From the NCBI RefSeq assembly GCF_047308265.1, contig NZ_JBKQWY010000002.1, positions 1-64,000 on the forward strand: 64,000 bases of DNA. Direction: 5' to 3'. Below, piece by piece: positions 1-6,268 of this stretch. The translations under genes and the position numbers were made by a program. The notes beneath the pieces were generated by a model. The model was not told the DNA's origin, did no database searches, and saw only the letters and a program-made list of their open reading frames with translations. Origin of the DNA: Maricaulis sp047308265. Lineage in GTDB: Bacteria > Pseudomonadota > Alphaproteobacteria > Caulobacterales > Maricaulaceae. Position 1 is the first letter of the stretch; the number at the start of each line of letters is the position of its first letter.

Positions 1-215
1 CTTCACCGTGGCATCGCCATTTCTGCGAACGGAGCGCGCATAGACCCAGTCACCCACGCGGACGGTGTCTCATACGCTGGGCGCGATGCAAGTGGGATGG
101 GTGATATTCGTGTTATGCAACCAAAGTGGGGTTGGGGTGTGGCGCGAGTAACATGCACGTTATCGTGCGGTCTTCGCATCTAAACGGTCTTTGTATCTAA
201 GCGGTCCTTGAAAAC

Positions 216-239
216 AGCCCCCGGCGGATGCTGGGGGCT
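216..239 (-). terminator. hairpin terminator, minus strand
   Basis: A 10-bp nearly perfect stem (AGCCCCCGGC / GCTGGGGGCT) around a 4-base loop is followed, reading the minus strand, by TGTTTTC. It lies just downstream of the minus-strand remnant ending at 247 and would end transcripts coming from 1158 leftwards. Confidence 0.5.
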
Positions 240-246
240 ATTCGGA

Positions 247-494
247 TCAATCAAATTTGCTTGTACAATAGCCAAGCGCATCGCGAATTAATTCCCCAAA
301 TGCCTCGTCGCTCTCCGGCATGGCAATCAGCTCCTCCGAATAGCCTGTCTTTGCGGGACCAAAGCCGTTCATTGTTTCCTGATGCTCTCGGTGCACTCAA
401 TCCCGTCACAAATGCGCGTGTCATCTGCCCGAACTTGGAGATGACGGGCCTTAAAAAACGAGCGACAACAGATCCGGCACCGCCCAGCGCAAGC
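247..494 (-). pseudogene. frameshifted zinc-finger-like remnant
   Basis: Two minus-strand frames join into one plausible protein. Frame A (about 494 to 387) reads a cysteine pattern C-x2-C-x4-F ... C-x4-C with the pieces GRCRICCRSFF and ADDTRICDGIECTE. Frame B (387 to 247) continues EHQETMNGFGPAKTGYSEE and ends in an acidic tail before TGA. The junction lies in a GAGAG run; removing one AG restores a single frame. No start codon is left upstream (TAG at 495-497). The cysteine spacing resembles small zinc-ribbon domains, but no family is assigned. It could also be a sequencing error rather than a true pseudogene. Confidence 0.35.
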
Positions 495-672
495 CTACCC
501 GCACTATGGCTACCGGGTTGTCCCAGATGACCGGGCTGGAGTGCCAGGCGCCAGGGGAATAGAGGAAGTATGGGCGCAGCCGGGAGGAGTGAATCTGCCG
601 ACGTTACAGCGCAGAGTTAATCCGGCAGTATATAGAACGCTTCATCGAAGCAGCCCGAAAATAACTGCTAGG

Positions 673-1158
673 CTAACAGAAATCCGCGTATTCAATTGCC
701 GCCCCAACAACAAGCCCATAATCTAAACCGACCTCCCACTCGCCGTTATAGTAAAAATGGCCCTCAATTGAATACAACCCTCTGAATACGTTAAATTTGT
801 AGTGCATTCTTCTTGTTTCGCTCTCCACCAGTAAGTCAAATTTATATGAATCGCAGATATCATCTGTATTATTGCTATTGGATATCTGAACGGTGTAGGT
901 GCCATTCTCGATCGAGAATTCACGCTCATGCGAATTATTTGGAATGATGATAGGAAAATCCCCATCCCTGCAATATCGGACACCTTCAACATCACATTCC
1001 TCGAACCTGAGTAAAAGGTCATCGTATCTCGCTTTCTCACTGCCCTCAAACCAGTATAGTATTTCCCCCGATTCAATGCTCACGAAGTTGGCTGTAACCT
1101 CGTCATTGTCGATAGGCGAGTGCATTAGATGAAATTGGCCGAACAAGACATCTAGCAT
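673..1158 (-). CDS. unknown protein, possible orphan immunity protein
   Basis: A 161-residue soluble acidic protein with no signal peptide, no membrane segment and no domain I recognise. It is rich in aromatic residues and predicted strands. The DNA is visibly more AT-rich than its neighbours, which suggests transfer. It starts 17 bases after the end of a broken toxin-like tail on the same strand, and in polymorphic toxin loci the gene in that position normally encodes the immunity protein. That role is inferred from position only. A GAGG-like ribosome binding site (TTTGGAGGAGGC) stands directly before the ATG, which supports the start. Confidence 0.6.
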   Translation of the reverse strand: MLDVLFGQFHLMHSPIDNDEVTANFVSIESGEILYWFEGSEKARYDDLLLRFEECDVEGVRYCRDGDFPIIIPNNSHEREFSIENGTYTVQISNSNNTDDICDSYKFDLLVESETRRMHYKFNVFRGLYSIEGHFYYNGEWEVGLDYGLVVGAAIEYADFC

Positions 1159-1175
1159 TTTGCCTCCTCCAAATT

Positions 1176-1564
1176 CTATTCTTGGATGTACTTGACGCTG
1201 TCTGGATGGAGCGACCAGTTATAAGAGAAATCTGCCGGAGTGTATCCGAGCCCAATCAAAGTTTCATAGGCAGTATCTTCAACCCATTGGTGCGCCCTTG
1301 TAAAGCCGCCGCTATTAGGGCGACCAATATGCAACCGTTCATGGATGATAGTATCCAAAATCTGAGCGAATCCTCATTGAAACGCGTTTTGAGTAATTGC
1401 GAACCATTATTAGTCACGTACCCCTAACGTCTTTGATAGTGAGCTGGGTCACAACATATGGTGCGATATCGCCATTGCGGTCTATTCGAAGATATACGAC
1501 CCCCTCACGGCCTCGGACTTCAGGCATCACGCTCCTCGGCCCCAGCGTCACAATGTCATCCGCA
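1176..1564 (-). pseudogene. broken toxin C-terminal region with HExxH motif
   Basis: Three minus-strand frames follow each other and read like one protein. The first (to the TGA at 1414-1416) gives DDIVTLGPRSVMPEVRG and VVYLRIDRNGDIAPYVV. The second gives YVTNNGSQLLKTRFNEDSL. The third ends at 1176 and gives ILDTIIHERLHIGRPNSGG followed by a W- and E-containing helix. Inserting one G in the GGGG run near 1425 and one base near 1368 would restore a single frame. HERLH matches the HExxH zinc-protease signature, which fits metallopeptidase-type toxin tips of Rhs/polymorphic toxins. No Rhs core repeats are seen in the window. Degenerate sequence up to about 1800 may belong to the same gene. Confidence 0.45.
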
Positions 1565-1592
1565 GCGCGCACGGGCCGCAGCGCGCACGGGC
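1561..1592. repeat. 16-bp perfect tandem duplication
   Basis: CGCAGCGCGCACGGGC occurs twice in a row (1561-1576, 1577-1592), with a third diverged copy directly after. It lies within the decayed toxin remnant and shifts frame by one base per copy, so it may have contributed to the decay. Confidence 0.8.
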
Positions 1593-1812
1593 CGTGGCGC
1601 GCAGGCCGGTCGAGCCACCAGGAAACCCACGGACTAAAGCCCCAGCAGCAACTCCCGGCACAGCGCCGACGCCACCGAACAACGTCCCGACGACATTGGA
1701 TGCGGCTGCCGGGACGGTTTCGGTGGGTGCCGGTTTTCGCCCCGCCTGCAAGCCCACAGGCATGTTGGGATTGACCCTGCAGGCCATTGGCTTTGGCAAT
1801 GCGATAGCTTCG

Positions 1813-2394
1813 CTAGGTGTCGCGCGAGGCGCCGGGCACCCACAACACATCGCTCCGACCGTCATCATTGGTGATGCGCGCCATGACGAAGAGCAGGTCA
1901 GACAGGCGATTGGCATAAGTCAGCACCGGTGCACCGACAATGTTACCGGAGGCGATGAGGGCCGAAATCTGGCGTTCGGCGCGTCGACAAATGGTGCGGG
2001 CCATGTGCAGGCGGGCGGCGGCCTCTGTCCCACCGGGCAGGATAAAGGAGTTGAGGGCATCCAGCCGGTCGTTCAGCCGGTCAATCTCGCCTTCCAGCCA
2101 GGTCGTTTGTCCGGCATCCATGCGCAGCGGCTGCCAGTCTCGCGGTGTGTCACTCTCGGGCACACACAGATCGGCGCCCAGATCGAACAGATCATTCTGG
2201 ATCCGTGCGAGAACCGGGTCGAGCTCATGGTCGGCGCCCAGGGCGCAGCGCGCCAGCCCGATGGCGCTGTTGGTCTCGTCGATATCGCCATAGGCGGCCA
2301 CACGATGATCGTGTTTGACGGTCTGGGACATGTCGCCGAGACGCGTGGCTCCGGCGTCCCCGGTGCGTGTGTAGATTTTTGTCAGCTTGACCAT
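1813..2394 (-). CDS. pduO: PduO-type cob(I)alamin adenosyltransferase
   Basis: This enzyme transfers the adenosyl group of ATP to cob(I)alamin to make coenzyme B12. At 193 residues it has the family's usual length. Visible family marks are the N-terminal KIYTRTGDAGAT segment (residues 6-17), FILPGG (117-122), CRRAERQ (136-142) and NRLSDLLF (162-169), which form the ATP and corrinoid sites of the trimeric five-helix bundle. It is the last gene of a minus-strand run with a small membrane protein and a Rieske oxygenase upstream. Together with cobS and cobT elsewhere in the window it indicates B12 use and probably synthesis. The symbol names the family; the gene may be annotated cobO in relatives. 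Confidence 0.95.
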   Translation of the reverse strand: MVKLTKIYTRTGDAGATRLGDMSQTVKHDHRVAAYGDIDETNSAIGLARCALGADHELDPVLARIQNDLFDLGADLCVPESDTPRDWQPLRMDAGQTTWLEGEIDRLNDRLDALNSFILPGGTEAAARLHMARTICRRAERQISALIASGNIVGAPVLTYANRLSDLLFVMARITNDDGRSDVLWVPGASRDT

Positions 2395-2424
2395 GGCGTA
2401 CTCTGGGGCGTGCTCTGGGCAGGG

Positions 2425-2631
2425 TTAGCTGCCGAAATTCGCTTTCACAAACGCCAGCAGGCCGAGCAGGGCGATGGCCAGGGCCTGGAGGGCAACGCGC
2501 GCGCGCATCAGCTTGTTGGATTGGGAGCGCGCCTTGTCGCCCGAGCGGTAGAGCGAGATTATGCCCAGCACGAGCACGACGGCCGTGCCGCCAATGGCCA
2601 GATAGATCAGGATTGAGAGGAAATCGGCCAT
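2425..2631 (-). CDS. twin-transmembrane small protein (HIG1-like)
   Basis: A 68-residue protein with two membrane helices (about residues 6-27 and 47-64) joined by a basic loop (RSGDKARSQSNKLMRARV). This architecture fits the alphaproteobacterial twin-transmembrane/HIG1-N proteins that associate with respiratory complexes. A longer open frame exists upstream, but the ATG at 2631 is chosen because it overlaps the stop of the preceding Rieske gene as ATGA, the sign of translational coupling. Its biochemical role is not known from the sequence. Confidence 0.8.
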   Translation of the reverse strand: MADFLSILIYLAIGGTAVVLVLGIISLYRSGDKARSQSNKLMRARVALQALAIALLGLLAFVKANFGS

Positions 2632-3677
2632 CAGCTTCTCCAGCGCAGTGTGGCGGGCTTGACCGGATTGCGGAAGGGCTCGCCGGTGTCGCGATGTTTG
2701 GTCCAGGCATCTTTCAGGCGGAAATACCATTTCGCCTGAACATCAGCATCATGGATGAGCATGAGATTCGGGTCATAGGCCAGGCCCACCTGCTGGGCAT
2801 TCACGGCGTCGCGATCCTGTCCCAGGAAGGTCTCCCCGGCCAGACGCAAGATAGGGCGCGGCACGAAGTTGAGAAGGGGATGGTTCCAGTAGATCGCAAT
2901 GGTGATGGCGGTCTTGGTCTCATTGGTCGGGGTCACCGCCGTAAAGATGGTGATGTGTTTGCCGCCCGCCTTGATGTATTCGGTGCGCAGGCCCGGGATC
3001 TGGACCTGGATCTCCGTCGTCCGGCCTTCACCGAGAAGATTATAGACAAAGGAATTGGCCGACGGGGTGTGGGGCAGCATGGAGAATCCGCGTTCGATCG
3101 GTCCAAACGCCTTCTCCTTGTCGCGGACGGACTTCTTTGTCCGATACCACCACTGGCGGTGGATATAGGGAATGTGGGCCGGGTCCATCAGACCAATCAC
3201 CGCGTGATCAACCGAACAGTTGAACACGTCAGTAATGATCATCCGGGGCTTCTCGCCCTCCGGCATATCCAGTTTCGGGGGCTCAATGGTCGGTTCGCCC
3301 GAATCTTCCGCGCCATAATAGATCCAGATCAGGCCCTGGTCCTCATGCACCGGAAAGGCGCGTGTGCGGATCTTGCTGAGATCCATCGCCTCGGCCTGGT
3401 CGGCGGTCAGCGAGGGAATGGCGGCACACGACCCGTCCGTGCGGAAACGCCAGCCATGATAGGGGCATTCCACATGGGTCTCATCGCCATGCTGCTGGGC
3501 TTCGCCGCCGGACAGCAGAATGCCGCGGTGCGGGCAGATATCCTTGAGGGCATAGGCGCGGCCCTGATGGTCGCGGCCAAACAGGATGGGCTGGCCCAGC
3601 AGCTCCCGATGCAGGTGCTGGCCCGGTTTCAACTCGCTCGACAGAGCGCCGAAATACCAAAGATCGCGCAAAAACAT
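2631..3677 (-). CDS. Rieske non-heme iron ring-hydroxylating oxygenase
   Basis: A 348-residue oxygenase alpha-subunit-like protein. The N-terminal Rieske domain shows the 2Fe-2S ligands CPH (48-50) and CPYH (71-74), with HGW following. The C-terminal part carries the D-H-x4-x-H region (VDHAVIGLMDPAHIPYIH) expected to bind the catalytic mononuclear iron. Such enzymes hydroxylate or demethylate aromatic or sterol-like substrates using electrons from a reductase; the substrate cannot be deduced here. No reductase or ferredoxin gene is next to it, and the partner may be elsewhere. It is co-directional and coupled with the twin-transmembrane protein. Confidence 0.9.
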   Translation of the reverse strand: MFLRDLWYFGALSSELKPGQHLHRELLGQPILFGRDHQGRAYALKDICPHRGILLSGGEAQQHGDETHVECPYHGWRFRTDGSCAAIPSLTADQAEAMDLSKIRTRAFPVHEDQGLIWIYYGAEDSGEPTIEPPKLDMPEGEKPRMIITDVFNCSVDHAVIGLMDPAHIPYIHRQWWYRTKKSVRDKEKAFGPIERGFSMLPHTPSANSFVYNLLGEGRTTEIQVQIPGLRTEYIKAGGKHITIFTAVTPTNETKTAITIAIYWNHPLLNFVPRPILRLAGETFLGQDRDAVNAQQVGLAYDPNLMLIHDADVQAKWYFRLKDAWTKHRDTGEPFRNPVKPATLRWRS

Positions 3678-3751
3678 GGGCTCAGCTCTTAGCGGTCCTG
3701 ACGCGTTTTGCCTAGACAGGGTCTGTGTGACGCCGCTGCGGCATTTTGGAT

Positions 3752-4618
3752 TTAGCCGGTCGGTCTCGCGGCCTGGAGACGCGCGTGAACATCGGCGGGG
3801 GACAGACCGGCTTCGCGCAGGCTTTTCAGGGTGGCGGCTCTGTCGCGCTTGGCGAGGCGCTTGCCTGTTTCATCCGTTATCAGCGGGTGGAAGCGGTAGA
3901 CAGGTGTGTTCAGTCCCAGCAGACGCTGTAGCAGGACATGTAATCCTGTGACCTCTTCCAGATCTACGCCGCGAACAATATGTGTGATCTCCTGCAGGGC
4001 GTCATCATGCACTACGGCGATATGATAGCTGGTGCCGATATCGCGCCGCCCGAGAATGACATCGCCGAGCGCATCGGCCTGTGCGGCGCGCCAGCCTTCC
4101 CCCATCACCTCAAAACCCAGCCGGTCGAATTCCTTACCCAACAGGTCGCGGCAATGATCGATCGACAAACGCCAGGCATGGCTTTCACCGCGGGCCAGGC
4201 GTTCGGCTTCCTCGTCAGCGCTCATCGGATCGCGGGGGCCGCGATAGATCTGGCCGTCCGGTCCCTCGCCCGGGCCGTGAGGCGCGCGTGCGATCTCGTC
4301 GAGAATGTCGCGGCGGGTCTTGAAGCAGCGATAGGTCAATCCTAGTCCGGTCAGTGTCGAGAGCGTGTCTGAATAGGCGTCAAAATGCGCGCTTTGCACA
4401 CGCACGGGCTTGGGCCAGGCGAAACCCAGCCAGGCCAGATCGTCGAGAATGGACTGAGCGAATTCGGGCTTGCAGCGCGTGGTATCGATATCTTCGAGCC
4501 GCAAGATACATTCCCCGCCCGTTTCGGCGGTCAAATGCCAGGCGCACGCCGCTGAATAGGCATGTCCGAGATGGAGGTGGCCGGACGGCGAGGGGGCGAA
4601 ACGGGTGCGAAATCTCAT
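3752..4618 (-). CDS. gluQ: glutamyl-Q tRNA(Asp) synthetase
   Basis: A 288-residue truncated paralogue of glutamyl-tRNA synthetase that lacks the anticodon-binding half and glutamylates queuosine in tRNA-Asp. The class I signatures are present: a HIGH-like HLGH after FAPSPSG (residues 7-20) and a KMSK-like KRLAKRD near residue 257. LRLEDIDTTR and the ITHIVRGVDL segment are also typical. Of the zinc cysteines known in the E. coli enzyme (C-x-C ... Y-x3-C) only the first appears to remain (TYRCFKTR, then IYRGPRD), so this copy is probably zinc-independent. Confidence 0.92.
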   Translation of the reverse strand: MRFRTRFAPSPSGHLHLGHAYSAACAWHLTAETGGECILRLEDIDTTRCKPEFAQSILDDLAWLGFAWPKPVRVQSAHFDAYSDTLSTLTGLGLTYRCFKTRRDILDEIARAPHGPGEGPDGQIYRGPRDPMSADEEAERLARGESHAWRLSIDHCRDLLGKEFDRLGFEVMGEGWRAAQADALGDVILGRRDIGTSYHIAVVHDDALQEITHIVRGVDLEEVTGLHVLLQRLLGLNTPVYRFHPLITDETGKRLAKRDRAATLKSLREAGLSPADVHARLQAARPTG

Positions 4619-4702
4619 CTCCCCTGCATGACAAGCCGCGCGTGCGGCTTCAAGCCCCCGATTGCGGCGCTATAGTGGGGGCACATGATTTGAGGATACC
4701 CC

Positions 4703-5377
4703 ATGACCCGACCGATCGATGGCCCCCGCCTCGCCCCGCGCAATGGCCAGGCGCCGAGCAAACTTGTCATCCTGTTCCACGGGTATGGATCCAACGGCGA
4801 TGACCTGATCTCGCTGGGGCAGCACTGGTCCGCCCAGCTGCCGCATGTGCAATTTGTCTCTCCCAATGCCCCGGACCCGGTGCCCGGCGCGCCCAATGGA
4901 TTCCAGTGGTTTCCGATCTCCAATCTGGACCCGCACCGTATCGAACAGGGTGCAGCGATGGCGGGCCCGATTGCGGATGCCTTCATCACGCAGGAGCTGA
5001 CACGTTACCAGCTGAAAGAAGAAGACCTGGTTCTGGTCGGCTTTTCACAGGGTACAATGCTGTCACTTCAGGCGGGATTGCGACGTGAACGCCCGATTGC
5101 TGGCATTCTGGGCTATTCCGGAGCCTTGCCGGGTGGAGATCGGCTGAAAGACGAGATGCGGTCCAAGCCGCCGGTCTATCTCATTCATGGTGACCAGGAC
5201 CCGGTCTTGCCGCCCGCCTTCATGTTCGACGCCCTCACAAAGCTGACCGAGGCCGGTCATGGCGCGGAATGGCATATTTCGCAGGGTCTGCCGCACTCGA
5301 TCGGACCGGACGGGCTGGAACTGGGGCTCAGCTTCATTAAATCGGCTCTGTCGGGACGTTATCGCACAGCTGTCTGA
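4703..5377 (+). CDS. phospholipase/carboxylesterase family alpha/beta hydrolase
   Basis: A 224-residue cytosolic serine hydrolase of the Abhydrolase_2 (acyl-protein thioesterase-like) family, which cleaves short carboxyl esters or lysophospholipids. The oxyanion segment FHGYGSNGDDL is at 25-35 and the nucleophile elbow GFSQG at 113-117 (Ser115). The likely triad partners are Asp166 in HGDQDPVLP and His198 in GLPHSI. The length and absence of a signal peptide fit the family. It is transcribed divergently from gluQ, so the 84-base gap between them probably holds both promoters. Confidence 0.9.
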   Translation: MTRPIDGPRLAPRNGQAPSKLVILFHGYGSNGDDLISLGQHWSAQLPHVQFVSPNAPDPVPGAPNGFQWFPISNLDPHRIEQGAAMAGPIADAFITQELTRYQLKEEDLVLVGFSQGTMLSLQAGLRRERPIAGILGYSGALPGGDRLKDEMRSKPPVYLIHGDQDPVLPPAFMFDALTKLTEAGHGAEWHISQGLPHSIGPDGLELGLSFIKSALSGRYRTAV

Positions 5378-5603
5378 CACCGTATCTGGGGGTCTTCTGC
5401 GAGGGACACACAAGATTATTGGTCGCGTCATGGTTTTGTCACGCGAACAGCTGTAGTGTCCGCACCAAGTTCTAGGAGCGCGCTGATTCTCCTGTGGTTT
5501 CAGGCGCTGCTGACGAACTTGGGAGGTGCGTTTTCAGGACGAAGCACGTCAGGACACATCCCCCGACCGGCCCGCATCTGGCGTGCTGTGAGGGAGGACG
5601 AGC

Positions 5604-6170
5604 ATGAAAGTGCTCAACCAGGCGCTGGACGGGTGGCCTTGCCTCGTTCTGAACGCTGATTATCAGCCTTTGAGCTATTGGCCTTTGTCGACCTGGCCCT
5701 GGCAAGAAGCGATCAAGAATGTCTTCCTTGAACGTGTTGCTGTCGTCTCCCACTACGACGAGGTCGTGCACTCTCCGACCTTTGAAATGCACGTGCCCTC
5801 GGTGGTGGCCCTGCGCGAATATGTGACGCAAAACCGCTCCCCGGCGTTTACACGATACAATGTCTGGCTCAGGGACGGCTTCCAGTGTGCCTATTGCGGC
5901 AAGGAGGGCGTCGAGAATCTGACCTTCGACCACGTCATTCCGCGTCGTGCCGGCGGCAAGACGAGCTGGGAGAATATCGTGGCGGCGTGTGGTCCGTGTA
6001 ACCTGAAAAAGGGGGGACGCAATCCTCGCGAGGCCGGCATGCCGCTTGCGCGTCCGCCCATGCGTCCGACCATGCACGAGCTTCAATCTCAAGGCCGCAA
6101 ATTCCCGCCGAAATTCCTCCACGAAAGCTGGATGGATTATCTCTACTGGGACGTGGAATTGCAGCACTGA
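5604..6170 (+). CDS. HNH endonuclease family protein
   Basis: A 188-residue protein with a C-terminal HNH fold. The zinc cysteines are CAYC (95-98) and CGPC (129-132), with the catalytic DHVIPR (109-114) and Asn124 between them. The N-terminal 80 residues (opening KVLNQALDGWPCLVLNADY) match the fused domain common in alphaproteobacterial and actinobacterial housekeeping HNH proteins that are not linked to introns or phages. Substrate and role are unknown. The AGGGAGGACG before the ATG supports this start. The 226 bases upstream hold no gene that I can see. Confidence 0.85.
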   Translation: MKVLNQALDGWPCLVLNADYQPLSYWPLSTWPWQEAIKNVFLERVAVVSHYDEVVHSPTFEMHVPSVVALREYVTQNRSPAFTRYNVWLRDGFQCAYCGKEGVENLTFDHVIPRRAGGKTSWENIVAACGPCNLKKGGRNPREAGMPLARPPMRPTMHELQSQGRKFPPKFLHESWMDYLYWDVELQH

Positions 6171-6268
6171 TTGCGCGCTTGGCTTCATTACAGCGATTTT
6201 ACTTCCTGTCCTTCGCCTTACGGAGCATGTTTCCGTCCGACTATGGGAGCACTGTGAGGGGAGAGACC

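Larger units (their letters stand above)
1..672. other. gene-poor, decayed left edge
   Basis: No intact gene is supported here. On the minus strand a short open frame runs off the left edge (bases 1-57, GTG start possible, reading VGDWVYARSVRRNGDATVK), too short to identify. Bases 247-494 hold a frameshifted remnant and 216-239 a terminator-like hairpin, both listed separately. The plus-strand open frames in this stretch have no recognisable domain, no ribosome binding site, and amino-acid composition typical of random frames. Confidence 0.5.

Noticed and set aside
228..530. A 100-codon plus-strand frame at the left edge
   Set aside because: Overlaps the better-supported minus-strand remnant, has no binding site and begins inside a terminator-like hairpin.
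1594..2616. A 340-codon plus-strand frame over the adenosyltransferase
   Set aside because: Antisense shadow of the adenosyltransferase gene, with no motif.
2613..3692. A 359-codon plus-strand frame antisense to the Rieske oxygenase
   Set aside because: The oxygenase frame has all cluster ligands; the antisense reading has no recognisable feature.
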